Shown: in pieces, positions 22,994-34,579 of the stretch
Layout: each line of letters starts with the position of its first letter
How positions within the stretch are numbered: the first letter of the stretch is position 1
DNA from: Ypsolopha sequella
Taxonomy: Eukaryota > Arthropoda > Insecta > Lepidoptera > Ypsolophidae
Assembly (NCBI GenBank): GCA_934047225.1
Contig: OW203986.1
Location: 17,115,221-17,179,220, forward strand
Length of the DNA: 64,000 bases
Direction of reading: 5' to 3'
The notes under the pieces: generated by a model
The model's database searches: none
Told to the model about the DNA's origin: nothing
The model's input: only the letters and a program-made list of their open reading frames with translations
Program-made: the position numbers and the translations under genes

Positions 22994-24310
22994 CGAGGGT
23001 GAATCCAAAAGTTCTAAGCCCGACCGTGAAAATGAAAGAAAAGTGGGTTCAAAATTATTTTTATTTTTCGACATAGTTTCCATCTAGATCAACACACTTC
23101 TTCCACCTGACCTGCAACTTGTTTATACCCTCGAAAAAAAATGATTCCGGAAGGTCGTCAAAATAGTCATTAACTGCGACTATCACTTCTTCTATAGTCG
23201 AATATTTAGATCCCCCCAAGTGTTTTTTAAATTTGGAAAGAGATGATAGTCAGAGGGGGCTAAATCAGGCGAATAAGGTGGGTGGGGCAGCAACTCGTAA
23301 CCACATTCATGGATCACAGCCATCGTTTCATCCGAAGTGTGAACTCGTGCATTGTCTTGATGAAACAAAACTCTCTTACGCAACATCCCCGGCCATTTCT
23401 ATTTTATTTCTTCGCGAAGTTTTCGTAATAGGTTACAATAATAGCGTGAATTTATAGTTTCACCTTTAGGTAAATAATCCAATAAGATAACTCCCTTCGA
23501 ATCCCAAAAAACAGATGCCATGACTTTGTTGGCTGACAAAACGCACTTGGCCTTTTTCGGCGTGGGTGAGCCAGATCTTTTCCACTGTTAGGATTGCTGT
23601 TTTGGTTCAAGAGTATGGTGATGAACCCAGCTTTCATCCATGGTAACAAAACGAGACCTAAAATCCTCAGCATCTGCCTCAAAAAGTTCCAAACAGTCAC
23701 GCGAAATTGTGAATCGAACTCGTTTTTGGTCAGCTGAAAGCAATCTTGGGACCCAGCGAGCAGAAACCTTACGGAACCCCAATTCTACAGTTATAATGTT
23801 TTGCACTCGGCCATAACTGATGCCTGTGATCTCAGCTATCCTACTAATGGTCAATCGTCGGTCTCCTAGGATGAGATCACAAATTTTGTCAGTGTTTTCT
23901 TTAGTGGTAGACGTTGAAGGCCTTCCGCTCCTTGGGTCATCTTCAATGGTCTCCCGACCGCGTTTAAATTCAGCTACCCACTTTTTGACAGTGGAATACG
24001 ATGGAGCAGATTCCCCTAATGTTGTTTCCATATCTTCATGAATCTCTTTAGGTGAAAGACCTTTTTTATTGAGGTACTTAATCACAGCACGGTGTTCAAT
24101 TTTCTCCATTGTGAAAAATCCCGTCAGACTGCGTTAAACAGAATAATAAAACATAATATAACAAAACAAAATAAAAAATAATAGCTTGCAGTATCGAACT
24201 TCAACTTCACACAATCAATCACGAAAAAACATACTAACAAATGACGGTAGATTTACAAAGATTTGATACCTCTTTGTAGGTCGGGCTTAGAACTTTTGGA
24301 TTCACCCTCG
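22994..24310 (-). mobile_element. Full-length mariner transposon (Tc1/mariner)
   Basis: 1317 bp with perfect terminal inverted repeats CGAGGGTGAATCCAAAAG... (about 31 bp). TA target duplications lie at 22992-22993 and 24311-24312. It contains one broken transposase gene on the - strand. Length and ends are normal for mariner. Confidence 0.95.
23061..24109 (-). pseudogene. Mariner transposase (DD34D), frameshifted
   Basis: The N-terminal 173 residues are open from the Met at 24109. Paired helix-turn-helix regions are seen at about 1-55 and 75-110 ('RLTISRIAEITGISYGRVQN'), and the hallmark 'WVPRLLSADQKRVR' follows. The first catalytic Asp is in 'FVTMDESWVHHHTLEPKQQS', where a stop (about 23588) follows a frameshift. 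The frame resumes elsewhere, with 'HQDNARVHTS' (second Asp), then 'YSPDLAPSDYHLF' (third Asp, 34 residues on), and ends 'WKKCVDLDGNYVEK' at 23061. At least two frame breaks lie between about 23590 and 23200. It is non-functional but the ends remain intact. Confidence 0.92.
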
Positions 24311-24396
24311 TATACAATTTTATCAAAATAATACATTCTTTACTGAAGTAGATATGCAAGTTCTAAAAGTGTCGCTTTTTTCCGTAGTGTCTTAAT

Positions 24397-24760
24397 AGTA
24401 GTTTATACTACAAGGGCGAAAAGGAATAAATTACGAGGACGATTTAAAACACGAGCGTAGCGAGTGTTTTAAACGTAACCGAGTAATTTATTGCTCTTAC
24501 GCCCGTGTATCATACTACGTTTTTCAATGCATAGAGTGAGGAAATAAAACGAAGATAATCTTGTGAACTTTAAATTATGATTGGCTCAAAAGGACTGTGG
24601 AAAAAAAGTATAACATTTATGGTACACAGGAAAGGCTGCAGGTTAGCCAACCATTGTAAATAATAAAAAAAAAATAAAGCCCTAGGGCAAAATAATCGAC
24701 TTTCTGTTCGGTTTTGATGCATAAAAAGTGGAGCTTTACGAGCACTTGCATTGAAAATTT
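24397..24760 (+). repeat. Dispersed repeat with internal palindrome, copy 2
   Basis: Inverted copy of 8312-8742: 'ACTACAAGGGCG', 'CACGAGCGTAGCGAGTG', 'GTGTATCATACTACG' and 'GGTTAGCCAACC' all recur. It starts one base after the TTAA element at 24395. Confidence 0.65.
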
Positions 24761-24879
24761 CATTATGATCTTGGTTGTCCATAATGATTTATAATGATTT
24801 ATTATGGACAACCATAGAGTCGTTATATAGTGAAAGCGATAAGAGCCTCGTGTCGATTTGATAACTAGTTCCATGAACA

Positions 24880-26114
24880 TGACGTTGAAAACGTAGATAA
24901 CCTTGGAAACTATTATTCCTTTACTAAGCTTCGCTCTTGTGGAAGTGTCTAGGTCTAGTATCGATAGTTTTCAGCTTGGCAGTTATTTTATCAACACTTC
25001 TTATAGCCTGTTTGTTGAGTCACTACGACGATGATAAAGAAAAATGAACTTTAAACAAAAAAATAGTAACTGACTTCAATAGTAACAGCAGTCATTCACT
25101 AAAAAGTTAATAATAATTCTATAAAGACCGATGGTACCGAAGCAACACCCCTCGCCACTGCTAAGTAGTCGGTATCAAAGTTCTATGACGTTCGTTTTGA
25201 GAAATTCAAAAATTACCTAGTTTAAAATTAGAGTTTCATTATACTGGATTTTACGTTCCAACATCATCTTAAGGATGTTCTAGCCGCCAATGACCTTGAG
25301 TCGACCCATGTCAGTATAAATATCGACAGAAACTATATTGAAATAACGTTCATATCAGCACGCACTGCATTACGTCGCTGGGTCTCCGGATGGCGCTAAA
25401 TAGGGTGCTTAAAATACTTGAAAAATTTGTAGCTAAAATTCTTCACAAATAATGAAATTTTGTTATAATCTCGTCAATTTGACTAAATTTTAAATTGTTT
25501 CTTTGCATACCTACATTTATTAAATCGGACCTTAGTATTTAATTGGACCGTGTTTTGGTATTAATTTTTTTAAATTTAAAATTCTAATCAATGCACACCA
25601 TTCTACGTATTGTGTAGTATCATATATTGTTTTCAAATTTTTTACTAAATTAACATTTGAGTAAAACCCAACCTCAATTGTGGCTTTTTGGTCACCAACT
25701 GTAAGAACGACCTTAACACCCTGTATACAGTTTCTATATAACAAAAGTACAGCTTTTCCACAAGATAGATTGATTGAAGTCTAAGGTCTTCGGGTCACAC
25801 CATCACAATTATGACGATTGATGGATATGCATTGTCTACAATAAGTCAATAATTCAAAGTTATAATCGATTTGACATTGGTGTGTCGATCGATTATGTGA
25901 TGTTTGTCGGTACATAGAGTCACTAGATCGACAAACATGGCCAATTTAGTTTTTATTAATTTGAAAATAATAAAATAAATAAATAACCGTTTTTTGTTTT
26001 TGTTTTAAATAAAGGTTCATAGAGTACATAATGTGTACAATATACGGGTTCATCCCGGATGATGAATCAACTTGCGTGAAATTTCAACTGTAAAAATAAA
26101 TAAGATATCGCCAT
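24880..26114. other. No gene seen
   Basis: Chance frames only (70 codons at 25532-25744). Nothing recognised. Confidence 0.35.
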
Positions 26115-26147
26115 GACATGAATCCTCGAGGGTGTCAGAGAAAAGCG
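26115..26147 (-). repeat. Short fragment of the SINE at 17628
   Basis: 'GACATGAATCCTCGAGGG' is shared with 12607 and resembles 17631. Confidence 0.4.
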
Positions 26148-26254
26148 GGTGTACCAAGTGCAGGGTTGCAAAAAAAAAAAGTTTTTTAAAGAACCTTTCT
26201 AAATAAAACATGTTTTAAACATACGTATTTAGTAATGTTTTTTATTATGTTTGC

Positions 26255-26935
26255 TAAAACTGCTAAAAACCTGAATGAAATATTCAACAGCAGCTTGTCT
26301 TGGGCTCCTCACATAAATGGGATCAGTAAAAGAGTGTATCGAGCATTTCATGCTTTGAAGCGCCTCCAGAACTTCCTTCCCTTCTTATCTTTGTGAACGA
26401 TTTGAACTTTTGTTGTCTTCTAGGAACAAACCGGCTCCTGGGCACAAATCGTGTGCATTCGGCTAGTCCTTCACCGTCGTGGCCTTTAGATTATGGAATT
26501 CGCTTCCCCATAACATCAGATACTAAAGCCGATTCTGAAGGCTTTAATTTTAGTTTTAGTGCTGTCAAAACTAAATTTTCTTCGATACAAAATAGTCCTT
26601 AAGACTTAGGATTAGAAGCTAAATTTCTTTGGAAAATGTTAAGCTTTGACAGCACTAAAACTAAAATTAAAGCCTTCAGAATTGGCTTTATTGTCCTACA
26701 CTCGGTATTTTTAGAAACAGAATGAAATTTTAATTTCATGACAATCTGTAGATAGCACAATATTTATTTTAACTATTGTTATGTATTTTTAATTATGACT
26801 TCTATTTATCAATCCGGGTTTGATGGAAGAAATCTATTTTTAGAGATAAGCTCGCCTATGTACATGATATCTCTGAACCAATTACAATGTGCAAATAATG
26901 TTTTTTTGTCTACATTAAAGAATATGAATATGAAA
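26255..26935 (+). pseudogene. Jockey-type LINE reverse transcriptase fragment
   Basis: 26293-26395 translates to 'SSLSWAPHINGISKRVYRA', then 'FHALKRLQNFLP' and a stop, the part of non-LTR reverse transcriptases after the catalytic palm. It then jumps to 'PSPSWPLDYGIRFP', like the 'RLWNxLP' C-terminal motif, so an internal deletion is likely. A palindromic MITE (26524-26690) interrupts the tail. The 3' part runs to about 26935 without a clear poly(A). Confidence 0.65.
26524..26690. mobile_element. Palindromic MITE 'CCGATTCTGAAGGC' family, copy 3
   Basis: 167 bp from TAAAGCC to GGCTTTA, arms almost fully complementary; inserted in a LINE fragment. Confidence 0.8.
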
Positions 26936-26937
26936 AA

Positions 26938-26970
26938 CTAAATAAACGCGGGCGAAGCCGCGGGCAAAAG
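26938..26970 (+). repeat. Helitron 3'-end scrap
   Basis: 'CGCGGGCGAAGCCGCGGGCA' then 'AAAGCTT' resembles the hairpin end of the Helitron at 20564-20745. Confidence 0.4.
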
Positions 26971-27191
26971 CTTATTTATTTATACATATACAGTTGTCAT
27001 CCCAGTATCCGAGTGAACTAACATCTACTATAGCAATAACAATTTATCATCATTACTAGTATCGCTATAAAATAGAACATCTGCAAACTTTCAGCACCAG
27101 ACAGTTGAATTGAATCACGTCATACAGATTTGTTCTTCTCGGTTGTTTGAACTCTATATTTTCTGATTGTCATGTTATGAGTATTTGTGGT

Positions 27192-27531
27192 AGTGTTGCC
27201 AACCCTGCTGTTTTCTGTTTTGGTCTTAAATCTACTGTTATTTACTTATATGGCGCTTTTTTTTAAATCGTGTGCTTCGTTTTAACTGTTAGTCAATATT
27301 AAATGAAACAATAGGGGCGGGAAATAATATTTTTTGTTGATCTAATTTTGATGTTTAATGTTTTTTTAAATGTATAGTTGTATTTGAAAAATATTTAACA
27401 TTAAAAAAATATATATACATATAAGTAATATTCTATTTCAACTAGTTCTTAAGATTCTTTATTTTTACCATTTACTGTTATTTTTTTGTTCAATTTGCTG
27501 CTTTTCGTTCTCTGGTGGGGTTGGCAACACT
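27192..27531. mobile_element. 340-bp MITE with AGTGTTGCCAACCC ends
   Basis: Perfect 14-bp inverted termini AGTGTTGCCAACCC / GGGTTGGCAACACT. The 'CAGTGTTGCC' type end is common for hAT elements. The 8-bp duplication is not clear. No coding capacity. Confidence 0.6.
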
Positions 27532-28069
27532 GACTCGTGGGCTGCCATTTAGTAACAAGAACTGTTTGTTCGGCCACTGTAAATTAAATTATATACTTGT
27601 CGACTTAAAGTGTTAACATAAAGACTATTATGCACTATCGTAGAAATTTGCGCTAACCATTTTTCGCCATTATTAAGCCTCATTTACACAAAGAGTTTCT
27701 CGTATACGAGCGGAAGATTCTTGCTAGGCAATAATAAAATCACCTAGTTTAAACAAATGCTTGGAGTTTCGCCTCTCGAAAGCGTTTATCGCCTCCATGG
27801 ACGTATTTAAGTGATCGCCCCCTAAACTCTCCTCGGTCACCGCTTGTGTAAAGAAATTCTGGGAGTTTCGCCATTCAAACGCGGGTCTCGCCAAAATTCT
27901 CGAATGCGATTTGTTTCTTCTTTTTTATTCTCCTCATATTCTTAAGTTGACTACTATTTCTGTAGGCCCAAAAATATTAATAGCCGGCTCTGCTACAAAT
28001 ATTTTGAGAGCTGTATCCCTATTTTTAGATTATACAAAATAAGTTCAGTGGTCATTAATAACCATGTCC
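27532..28069. other. No gene seen
   Basis: 'GAGTTTCGCC' recurs (27766, 27853) between 'CATTTACACAAAG' and 'CTTGTGTAAAG', so a degenerate repeat is possible. Confidence 0.3.
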
Positions 28070-28211
28070 CTAGGGAACTATCCATACAAAGGGAACAAAC
28101 TATAGCTTATGTATTCATTACAACAGTTTAGAAGAGACCTCTAGGGAACTATCCATACAAAGGGAACAAACTATAGCTTATGTATTCATTACAACAGTTT
28201 AGAAGAGACCT
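28070..28211. repeat. Exact 71-bp tandem duplication
   Basis: 28070-28140 and 28141-28211 are identical (unit begins CTAGGGAACTATCCATAC and ends AGAAGAGACCT). It lies at the broken edge of a TTAA family A remnant. Confidence 0.9.
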
Positions 28212-28277
28212 AGTTTCTTCCAATGAACCCTTGAAAACCTGGTATTGTTGATGTTCTAGCGTCAGGTGGCCACTTAA
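28205..28277 (+). repeat. TTAA family A MITE, right-end remnant
   Basis: 'AGTTTCTTCCAATGAACCC' to 'GCGTCAGGTGGCCACTTAA' matches the right end of the 36955 and 52944 copies. Confidence 0.65.
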
Positions 28278-28662
28278 GAGTATAAGACATCGGGTTTGCA
28301 ACAGTTTCTTCTTGTTTGGTATTGAATCAGATATCGTAATCATATACAAATATTATGCATAAAATGTATGTACAGCGATCAGCAACAAACAATGGGTTTA
28401 CAATATGACTATAGTCGTATCATTTTGTATGTAGACATTACTTACTTACTTAACAAGGTAGCATTTATTATAATTTATCTACATACATAAAGATGATTAG
28501 GTATTTGTATTACTGAAAAAATAGAAGATACGTACCTACCTATATATACTGTAGCAGATATAGAGGAAGATAAAAAAAGAAAAAATTAAGTACATAGTAG
28601 GTGTTTACTTATTTTCGTCTACAATTTAATATATAAGGTCGTTTGATACACACTCAACACAT

Positions 28663-28847
28663 TCACTTGCCCATCCGTTGTATGGACCACTCTTGCTGGC
28701 ACAGGGGACACCGGTTGTTCTGTTTTACCCAGAGCGACATGCAGCAGAAGTGGAAGCTGTGGTTACATTCACCCCACACGACCACGCAGTCCTGCTTTCC
28801 ATATGCATCCTTTTTGTTGCTCTCACCCTGGCAGCGGAGGCACGCGT
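28663..28847 (-). CDS. Roc2: Rbx2/Roc2 (RNF7) RING-H2 protein, last exon
   Basis: The RING-H2 subunit of cullin-RING ubiquitin ligases, which recruits the E2 enzyme and works mainly with Cullin-5 and NEDD8. The exon encodes the zinc-binding half of the domain: 'ACLRCQ', then 'QDCVVVWGECNHSFHFCCMS', 'LWVKQNNRCPLCQQEW' and the terminal 'SIQRMGK' with stop at 28663-28665. All RING Cys and His ligands expected in this part are present. An acceptor (TTATTTCCAG on the - strand) abuts 28847, and the AC-rich pyrimidine tract looks functional. The N-terminal part, with the β-strand that enters the cullin and the first 'CAICR' ligands, must come from exons at higher coordinates. I could not find them in the window. 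A run 'GESNKKDAYGKQD' replaces the usual shorter linker. It could be a live gene with a long intron, or an isolated exon copy. Confidence 0.88.
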
Positions 28848-28899
28848 CTGGAAATAACAAACTAATTTGAACAAAGGAATAAACCTTTTTTTTTTTCAC

Positions 28900-29319
28900 A
28901 TTTTTGCGATAAAAACATCACATGATCATGAAAGTAAACAGAATGTATATTAGGGTTGCGTTCCTAAACGCCGGAGTAAAGGTAAAATTTAACTGTCACC
29001 CGTTCCGCAACCACCTGAGTAGGGTGTCCAGATGTCAGGAATTTTAGGAATGCGGCTGGAAAAGGGAAATGTCAGGAATTTTCGGTAAATAAATGAAACA
29101 ATAAAATTGTATACACTGTAAACTTTTATTTTTAATCACAATAACAAAAAAGGTAAAGCCACAAGTACTTTGGAGTTTCATAAATTGTAAGTAATAAATA
29201 ATCGTACTTATCTTTTTACGATATAAACATAAATCAATCAACATTGACAAATTTTACAATTTTAAAAATCAACAAGTAAATAACCTCTAAGTAAAAATAG
29301 TAGGCTCGCCGCGGCCCAC
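28900..29319. other. No gene seen
   Basis: 'ATGTCAGGAATTTT' repeats at 29032 and 29070. Otherwise AT-rich with no signal. Confidence 0.3.
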
Positions 29320-31020
29320 GACGCACACTGGTTCCATATCACGAAATCGTGGACTTAGGGTGAAGTCAATTTGAAGGTCAAGGAATCGAACTGATTTTTT
29401 TTTTGTAGACTGCTAAAACTATTACAAACACTTTTTACTGATGTAGTTTTTCTGAAATATGCATTAATTTAAGAGAAAAAAATCATTGAATTATTTTTTG
29501 TATGGAGAAAATTATGTTTTTGTCAATTACTTGCGAGCTTCATGTTTATTTAAAATGAAACTTACTACAGGTCATTGAGGAAGTTACGGCTAACATTTTC
29601 TTTCCTTACACTTATCTGCGTAAATCTGCGATTTGGAAGCTACAGGCACTTGAAAATATTTAATAAAAAGGTCAAGAAATTTAACTGATTTTTTATTTTT
29701 GGTAGACAGCTTACTCTATTACTAACATCTTTTACTGATGTAGTTTTGCAAAAATATGCATCACTTTCAGAGAAAAAAAAAATATTGAATTATTTTTGTA
29801 TGGAGAAAATTATGTTTTTGTCAATTACTTGCGTGCTTCATGTTTATTTAAAATTAAACTTAGTTCAGGTCATTGAGGAAGTCACGGCCAACATTTTATT
29901 TCCTTACACTTATCTGCGTAAATCTGCGCTTTGGAAGCTACAGGCACTTGAAAATATTTAATGAAAAGGTCAAGGATTTGAACTGATTTTTTATTTTTGG
30001 TAGACAGCTTACTCTTTTACAAACATCTTTTACTGATGTAGTTTTGCAAAAATATGCATCACTTTCAGAGAAAAAAAAATATTGAATTATTTTTGTATAG
30101 AGAAAATTATGTTTTTGTCAATTACTTGCGTGCTTCATGTTTATTTAAAATTAAACTTAGTTCAGGTCATTGAGGAAGTCAAGGCCAACATTTTATTTCC
30201 TTACACTTAACTGCGAAAATCTACGCTTTGGAAGCTATAGGTACTTGAAAATATTTTATGTAAAGGTCAAGGAATTGAACTGATTTTTTATTTTTGGTAG
30301 ACTGCTGACTCTATTACAAACATATGAGTAAGCTGTCTACCGAAAATAAAAAATCAGTTCAATTCCTTGACCTTTTCATTAAATATTTTCAAGTGCCTGT
30401 AGCTTCCAAAGCGCAGATTTACGCAGATAAGTGTAAGGAAATAAAATGTTGGCCGTGACTTCCTCAATGACCTGAACTAAGTTTAATTTTAAATAAACAT
30501 GAAGCACGCAAGTAATTGACAAAAACATAATTTTCTCCATACAAAAATAATTCAATATTTTTTTTTCTCTGAAAGTGATGCATATTTTTGCAAAACTACA
30601 TCAGTAAAAGATGTTAGTAATAGAGTAAGCTGTCTACCAAAAATAAAAAATCAGTTCAATTTCTTGACCTTTTCATTAAATATTTTCAAGTGCCTGTAGC
30701 TTCCAAAGCGCAGATTTACGCAGATAAGTGTAAGGAAAGAAAATGTTAGCCGTGACTTCCTCAATGACCTGTAGTAAGTTTCATTTTAAATAAACATGAA
30801 GCTCGCAAGTAATTGACAAAAACATAATTTTCTCCATACAAAAAATAATTCAATGATTTTTTTCTCTTAAATTAATGCATATTTCAGAAAAACTACATCA
30901 GTAAAAAGTGTTTGTAATAGTTTTAGCAGTCTACCAAAAAAAAATCAGTTCGATTCCTTGACCTTCAAATTGACTTCACCCTAAGTCCACGATTTCGTGA
31001 TATGGAACCAGTGTGCGACG
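29320..31020. mobile_element. 1.7-kb foldback element with tandem-repeat arms
   Basis: The outer ends (from 'GACGCACACTGGTTCCATAT' inward about 75 bp to 'TTGAAGGTCAAGGAATCGAA') are inverted at 30945-31020. Inside, a unit of about 295 bp starting 'AAGGTCAAG' repeats directly at 29374, 29668, 29966 and, cut short, 30263. Inverted units follow from about 30326 to 30966. The left arm has three full units and the right arm two. Similarity among units is over 90% by eye. No convincing gene. The layout recalls FB/Galileo-type foldback transposons, but family membership is inferred from structure only. Confidence 0.85.
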
Positions 31021-31901
31021 TAATAACAATATGCCGCGAGCGTGACTCAGTGCGAGCGCGTCAAGCTCGTGTCAAAAATTTTGGCCGAAAATCACTGGTT
31101 TCCCTACACCCGAGTGAAAACGAATAGCTCCGAACAATTCTCCAAGTCATTCATAAACCTTATCAGAAATGTAAAATTCGCTTTTGACAGTAAAGTTTTA
31201 GGACTTGTAAATTCAGGGGTAAATTGACATTAGTCATCACTCATCACATTACGCACGATTATTTGTTATCTGGGTCATAGAATAATTTGGAATGACTTGT
31301 AAAGCAATTTCATGACGGTACTAATGAATGATACATAAACAAAAAAAAAATCTCTTGCCGCGTAAATAAATTGCCTTTACAAAGTGGCCGTTCCAAAACC
31401 AAAATGTAAAGCCGCGTTACAAGAGCTGACGACCAACTCTAGTAGATGACAGGCACCTGTAAATCAGTCCCTGCTCTGTCGGAAAATGGCTTATAAGCAT
31501 TATCATTGAAAACTTGAATTAAGCATGTTTCTAATTACAGCACCATCATTGAACGTTCAGGTAGATAAAATGTAGATATTTAAGATAATTAAGTCAGCCA
31601 GGATGTTGACAAAACGAACATCTATTTAAAGGCATCATACATAATTAGATGTCCAATGATTGGTCAGTTTACACTTATGGTTTAAGGTGACAATAAGGTA
31701 AATAACATGCCGTAATTACTGTTTATTCTAACCATAATTATGCATGTGCCCTTGGCCCTATGAAAAGCGACGACGATAAACAAGGGCGCCGAGTAGCCAT
31801 AAAAAAATGAGCCATAAACTCTTGTGACTTTGTGACCAGCGTCACATACTGTGCCATCGTTGTTTGTGACGAATAATATAAAAAGATGCAAAACTCTGAC
31901 T
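31021..31901. other. No gene seen
   Basis: Chance frames of 60-69 codons only. Confidence 0.35.
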
Positions 31902-32411
31902 TTAAGTGGACACCTGACGCTAGAACATCAACAACACCAGGTTTTCAAGTGTTCATTGGAAGAAACTAGGTCTCTCCTTATATTGAAGAAAATTTTGATT
32001 TATCGATCTTTTATCTGGGGATTCCACCTATAAACAATGTATTAAGATCTATACTTTTGTCAAAAAAAAAACTTTTTCCACCCTCTTTTTTTGGTTTTCA
32101 AACATTCGTTTCAAAAACGCGATTAAGAGATCAACGTGTTTTTTTTTTTTTCATAAAATAGGCAATAGAAATATGAAGGGATTTTACCTAAATCCATTTA
32201 TTTTTCCCTACAAAATATTTCAGTATTAGCTAAAAACACACCAATTTGTTGTTTCGCTGCGTGATCACTAGTATTACGCGTCCAAGAAAAAGAGGCCAAA
32301 GAGCCAACTTGAAAACTCGCCTCTATGAAAAGCATATAAGGTCTTTGCCATTAGACTTATTGTGCTGGACGGGTATTAAAAAAAAGTTGCTAGGGTATGC
32401 CATACTCTTAA
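31902..32411 (-). mobile_element. TTAA family A MITE, copy 3
   Basis: 510 bp bounded by TTAA (31902-31905, 32408-32411). Read on the - strand it starts 'TTAAGAGTATGGCATACCC' and ends 'GCGTCAGGTGTCCACTTAA'. Contains the conserved 'GTGATCACTAGTATTACGCG'. Confidence 0.8.
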
Positions 32412-32644
32412 TTAGGTACTTTATTTACGTATTGCAGTAACTCCTCTAGAACGGAGATATGTTATTTTATGTCTGTCATTATTTCGCATGCGATATTTCA
32501 ATGATGCGACGATCATTTACTAGTATCGCGTGATAAAGTATCTACCATGTTAATGTAATGTAAAATTACCAGCATGACATGCTGAGAATACAAAAGGTTT
32601 TATCTACTGCCTAACTATAACGTAAAAGCTACGCTCTTGTCTAT

Positions 32645-32995
32645 GGAGTAACCGCCATTCTTGGGCTAATTTGACTTCTTTCTCTTTCTTCTGCTAATGA
32701 TTTAACATAACATTAACTTTTTCCTTCACTTGAGTAAAGTAGGTGCGTCTAGGTCTTCCTCTTTTTATTTTCCCTTCGACCTTTCCTTCTATGACATTTT
32801 CAAGAAACTGTCATGTCAAGTCAAGTATTCTATCATCTTCCCTCTTCTGTTTTCAATGGTGTTTAACTACTAAAATCTTTCTTCCACTAAAATTATTAGC
32901 ACTAATTCATTAGTCTTCTTCTCCGTCCAACTAATTCTCTCCACCCTCTTCCAGCACCACAATTCAAATTCTCTCTGTCTCTTTGCGTTTCTATG
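32645..32995 (-). pseudogene. RTE-like LINE C-terminal fragment
   Basis: On the - strand: 'EFELWCWKRVERISWTEKKT', 'NELVL', then after a frame break 'KIKRGRPRRTYFTQVKEKVN' and a stop, a further break and 'EVKLAQEWRLLHR'. The FEMWCWRRxLRIxWT and GRPRxT motifs are hallmarks of the C-terminus of insect RTE-type and related reverse transcriptases. Broken by stops and frameshifts. Confidence 0.7.
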
Positions 32996-34429
32996 AATTC
33001 TTCTGTCACATCAACAACTTTGTTTATCAATCATCAAAAAGAGGGTGTGGTTCGAGATGCAATTGAAGCTCTTGCTTGAGACCTTGTGCCAAGATAAATG
33101 ATAAAACATAATGTTTCAGCGCGACACAAGCTTCAATCAATATTAATAATGGCGGACGTCAGCGCGTGCGCCGGAGGACGTCACTACCTATAACAAGACA
33201 CTTCTCAATTCGCAATATTGACCTCGATCCCAATTTATAAGAAAACAAAGAGACAATGAAAGGTTTCTTTGAACATGCCAACAACATAACACAAATATTC
33301 GCGTAGAATACCCAAGAAACTGACATCATAAGTAATATATTTAAATTAATTCATAAACCTAGAGTTCCCACCACCAGTTTTTTTCAGCTTTTCATCATCC
33401 ATAAGAAAATCAGTCATTCTTTTATATTTACAAATATTGATAAAAGTTGATAAACCTTTTCGGTTTTCCATCACTGTCCTTATGAAAATATATTTCACAT
33501 TATTAATAATTGGCACGACAAACTTGGGTTTTTTTGCTAACAATTCTGCGAACTAAAAGTTTGTGCGTAGTATCGCCTCGCCAAAAAATAATTTGCACTT
33601 GCCAAATAAATGCTTTTTGCATATTTTAAGTGACCGTTACATCTTAAAATACCTATTATAGGAAGTGGTCAGGCTGTAAATGTTAGTGGACTGTGTAAAT
33701 TTGTAGAGGATATACGGGAGAGTCGCCATTGTTGAACAAACATTATAGCTATGTCATCACCACCTTAGTTTAGGTTTACAATCTAAGTTTACTTTAGATT
33801 TAAAATTTATTTGTAGAAACCTTACTATACGTACAGGTACATGCATCTTCACCTATCACGTGGCGTTTATATAATCGTAGCATACAACAGTTTGTCAATA
33901 AAATTATACGAGGCAAAATGAAAATAAACATACAAAAAAATCAATATGTATTTACCTATTTTATACAATATTTAAACCTTAGAAAACCATAAAAGGAGCA
34001 TATATACGAGAGAAATATTAGGGCCTGTCTCGCGGTGGCTATTCACTTCATACAAAAACATTTATTATACACAAGACATACTTCGCTACCGTATCTTTTA
34101 TTAAGCTTACATATTTATACAGTAAGGCCCACTTGCAACATGTTCTTAACTCGACTTTAACTCGGATTAAGTCAAAAAATAGAGGGTTAAGAAGAAGCTC
34201 TCATGCACCTATCAAAGTTTAGCTGCCCTTCCTAAAACAATCTAAGGACTCTCACAATCCACCCCACCAAAGGACACACCGTTTGTTTTCATCAATAGCT
34301 CAATATTGCATTTTTAAGAAAAAAATATTTTTTCAAAGGAGTTTTTCAGCCGATGCTATGAGAGTTTTCTTTGCTAAAAACGCATTATAAACATTTTCGG
34401 GATTCTCGTAGAATTCAAATTCAAATTGA
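32996..34429. other. No gene seen
   Basis: AT-rich. 33150-33185 has a short CpG-rich run, 'GGCGGACGTCAGCGCGTGCG'. A 65-codon - frame at 33346-33543 is unconvincing. Confidence 0.35.
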
Positions 34430-34579
34430 AATAGTTTTTTTTTTGTAAATTAGGTATACATAATACACTTTTTACAAGTCCAATTTAATCTTATAAAAAT
34501 ATATGTAATAAAATAATAAATGTACATGAACTAAATTAAAGGTTTATTTAATTTATGTAGCAATATATATACGAATAAA

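Larger units (their letters stand above)
22653..24395. mobile_element. TTAA family C MITE split by a mariner element
   Basis: TTAA at 22653-22656 and 24392-24395. 22653-22991 and 24313-24395 match, in opposite orientation, the uninterrupted element at 39031-39529 (shared 'GCAGTCCATATGTCATTC', 'CGAGCCGAATTTCT', 'ACTGAAGTAGATATGCA'). The mariner at 22994-24310 interrupts it. Confidence 0.75.

Noticed and set aside
29374..30966. CRISPR-like array
   Set aside because: The repeats are about 295 bp, tandem without spacers and then inverted; the window is eukaryotic.
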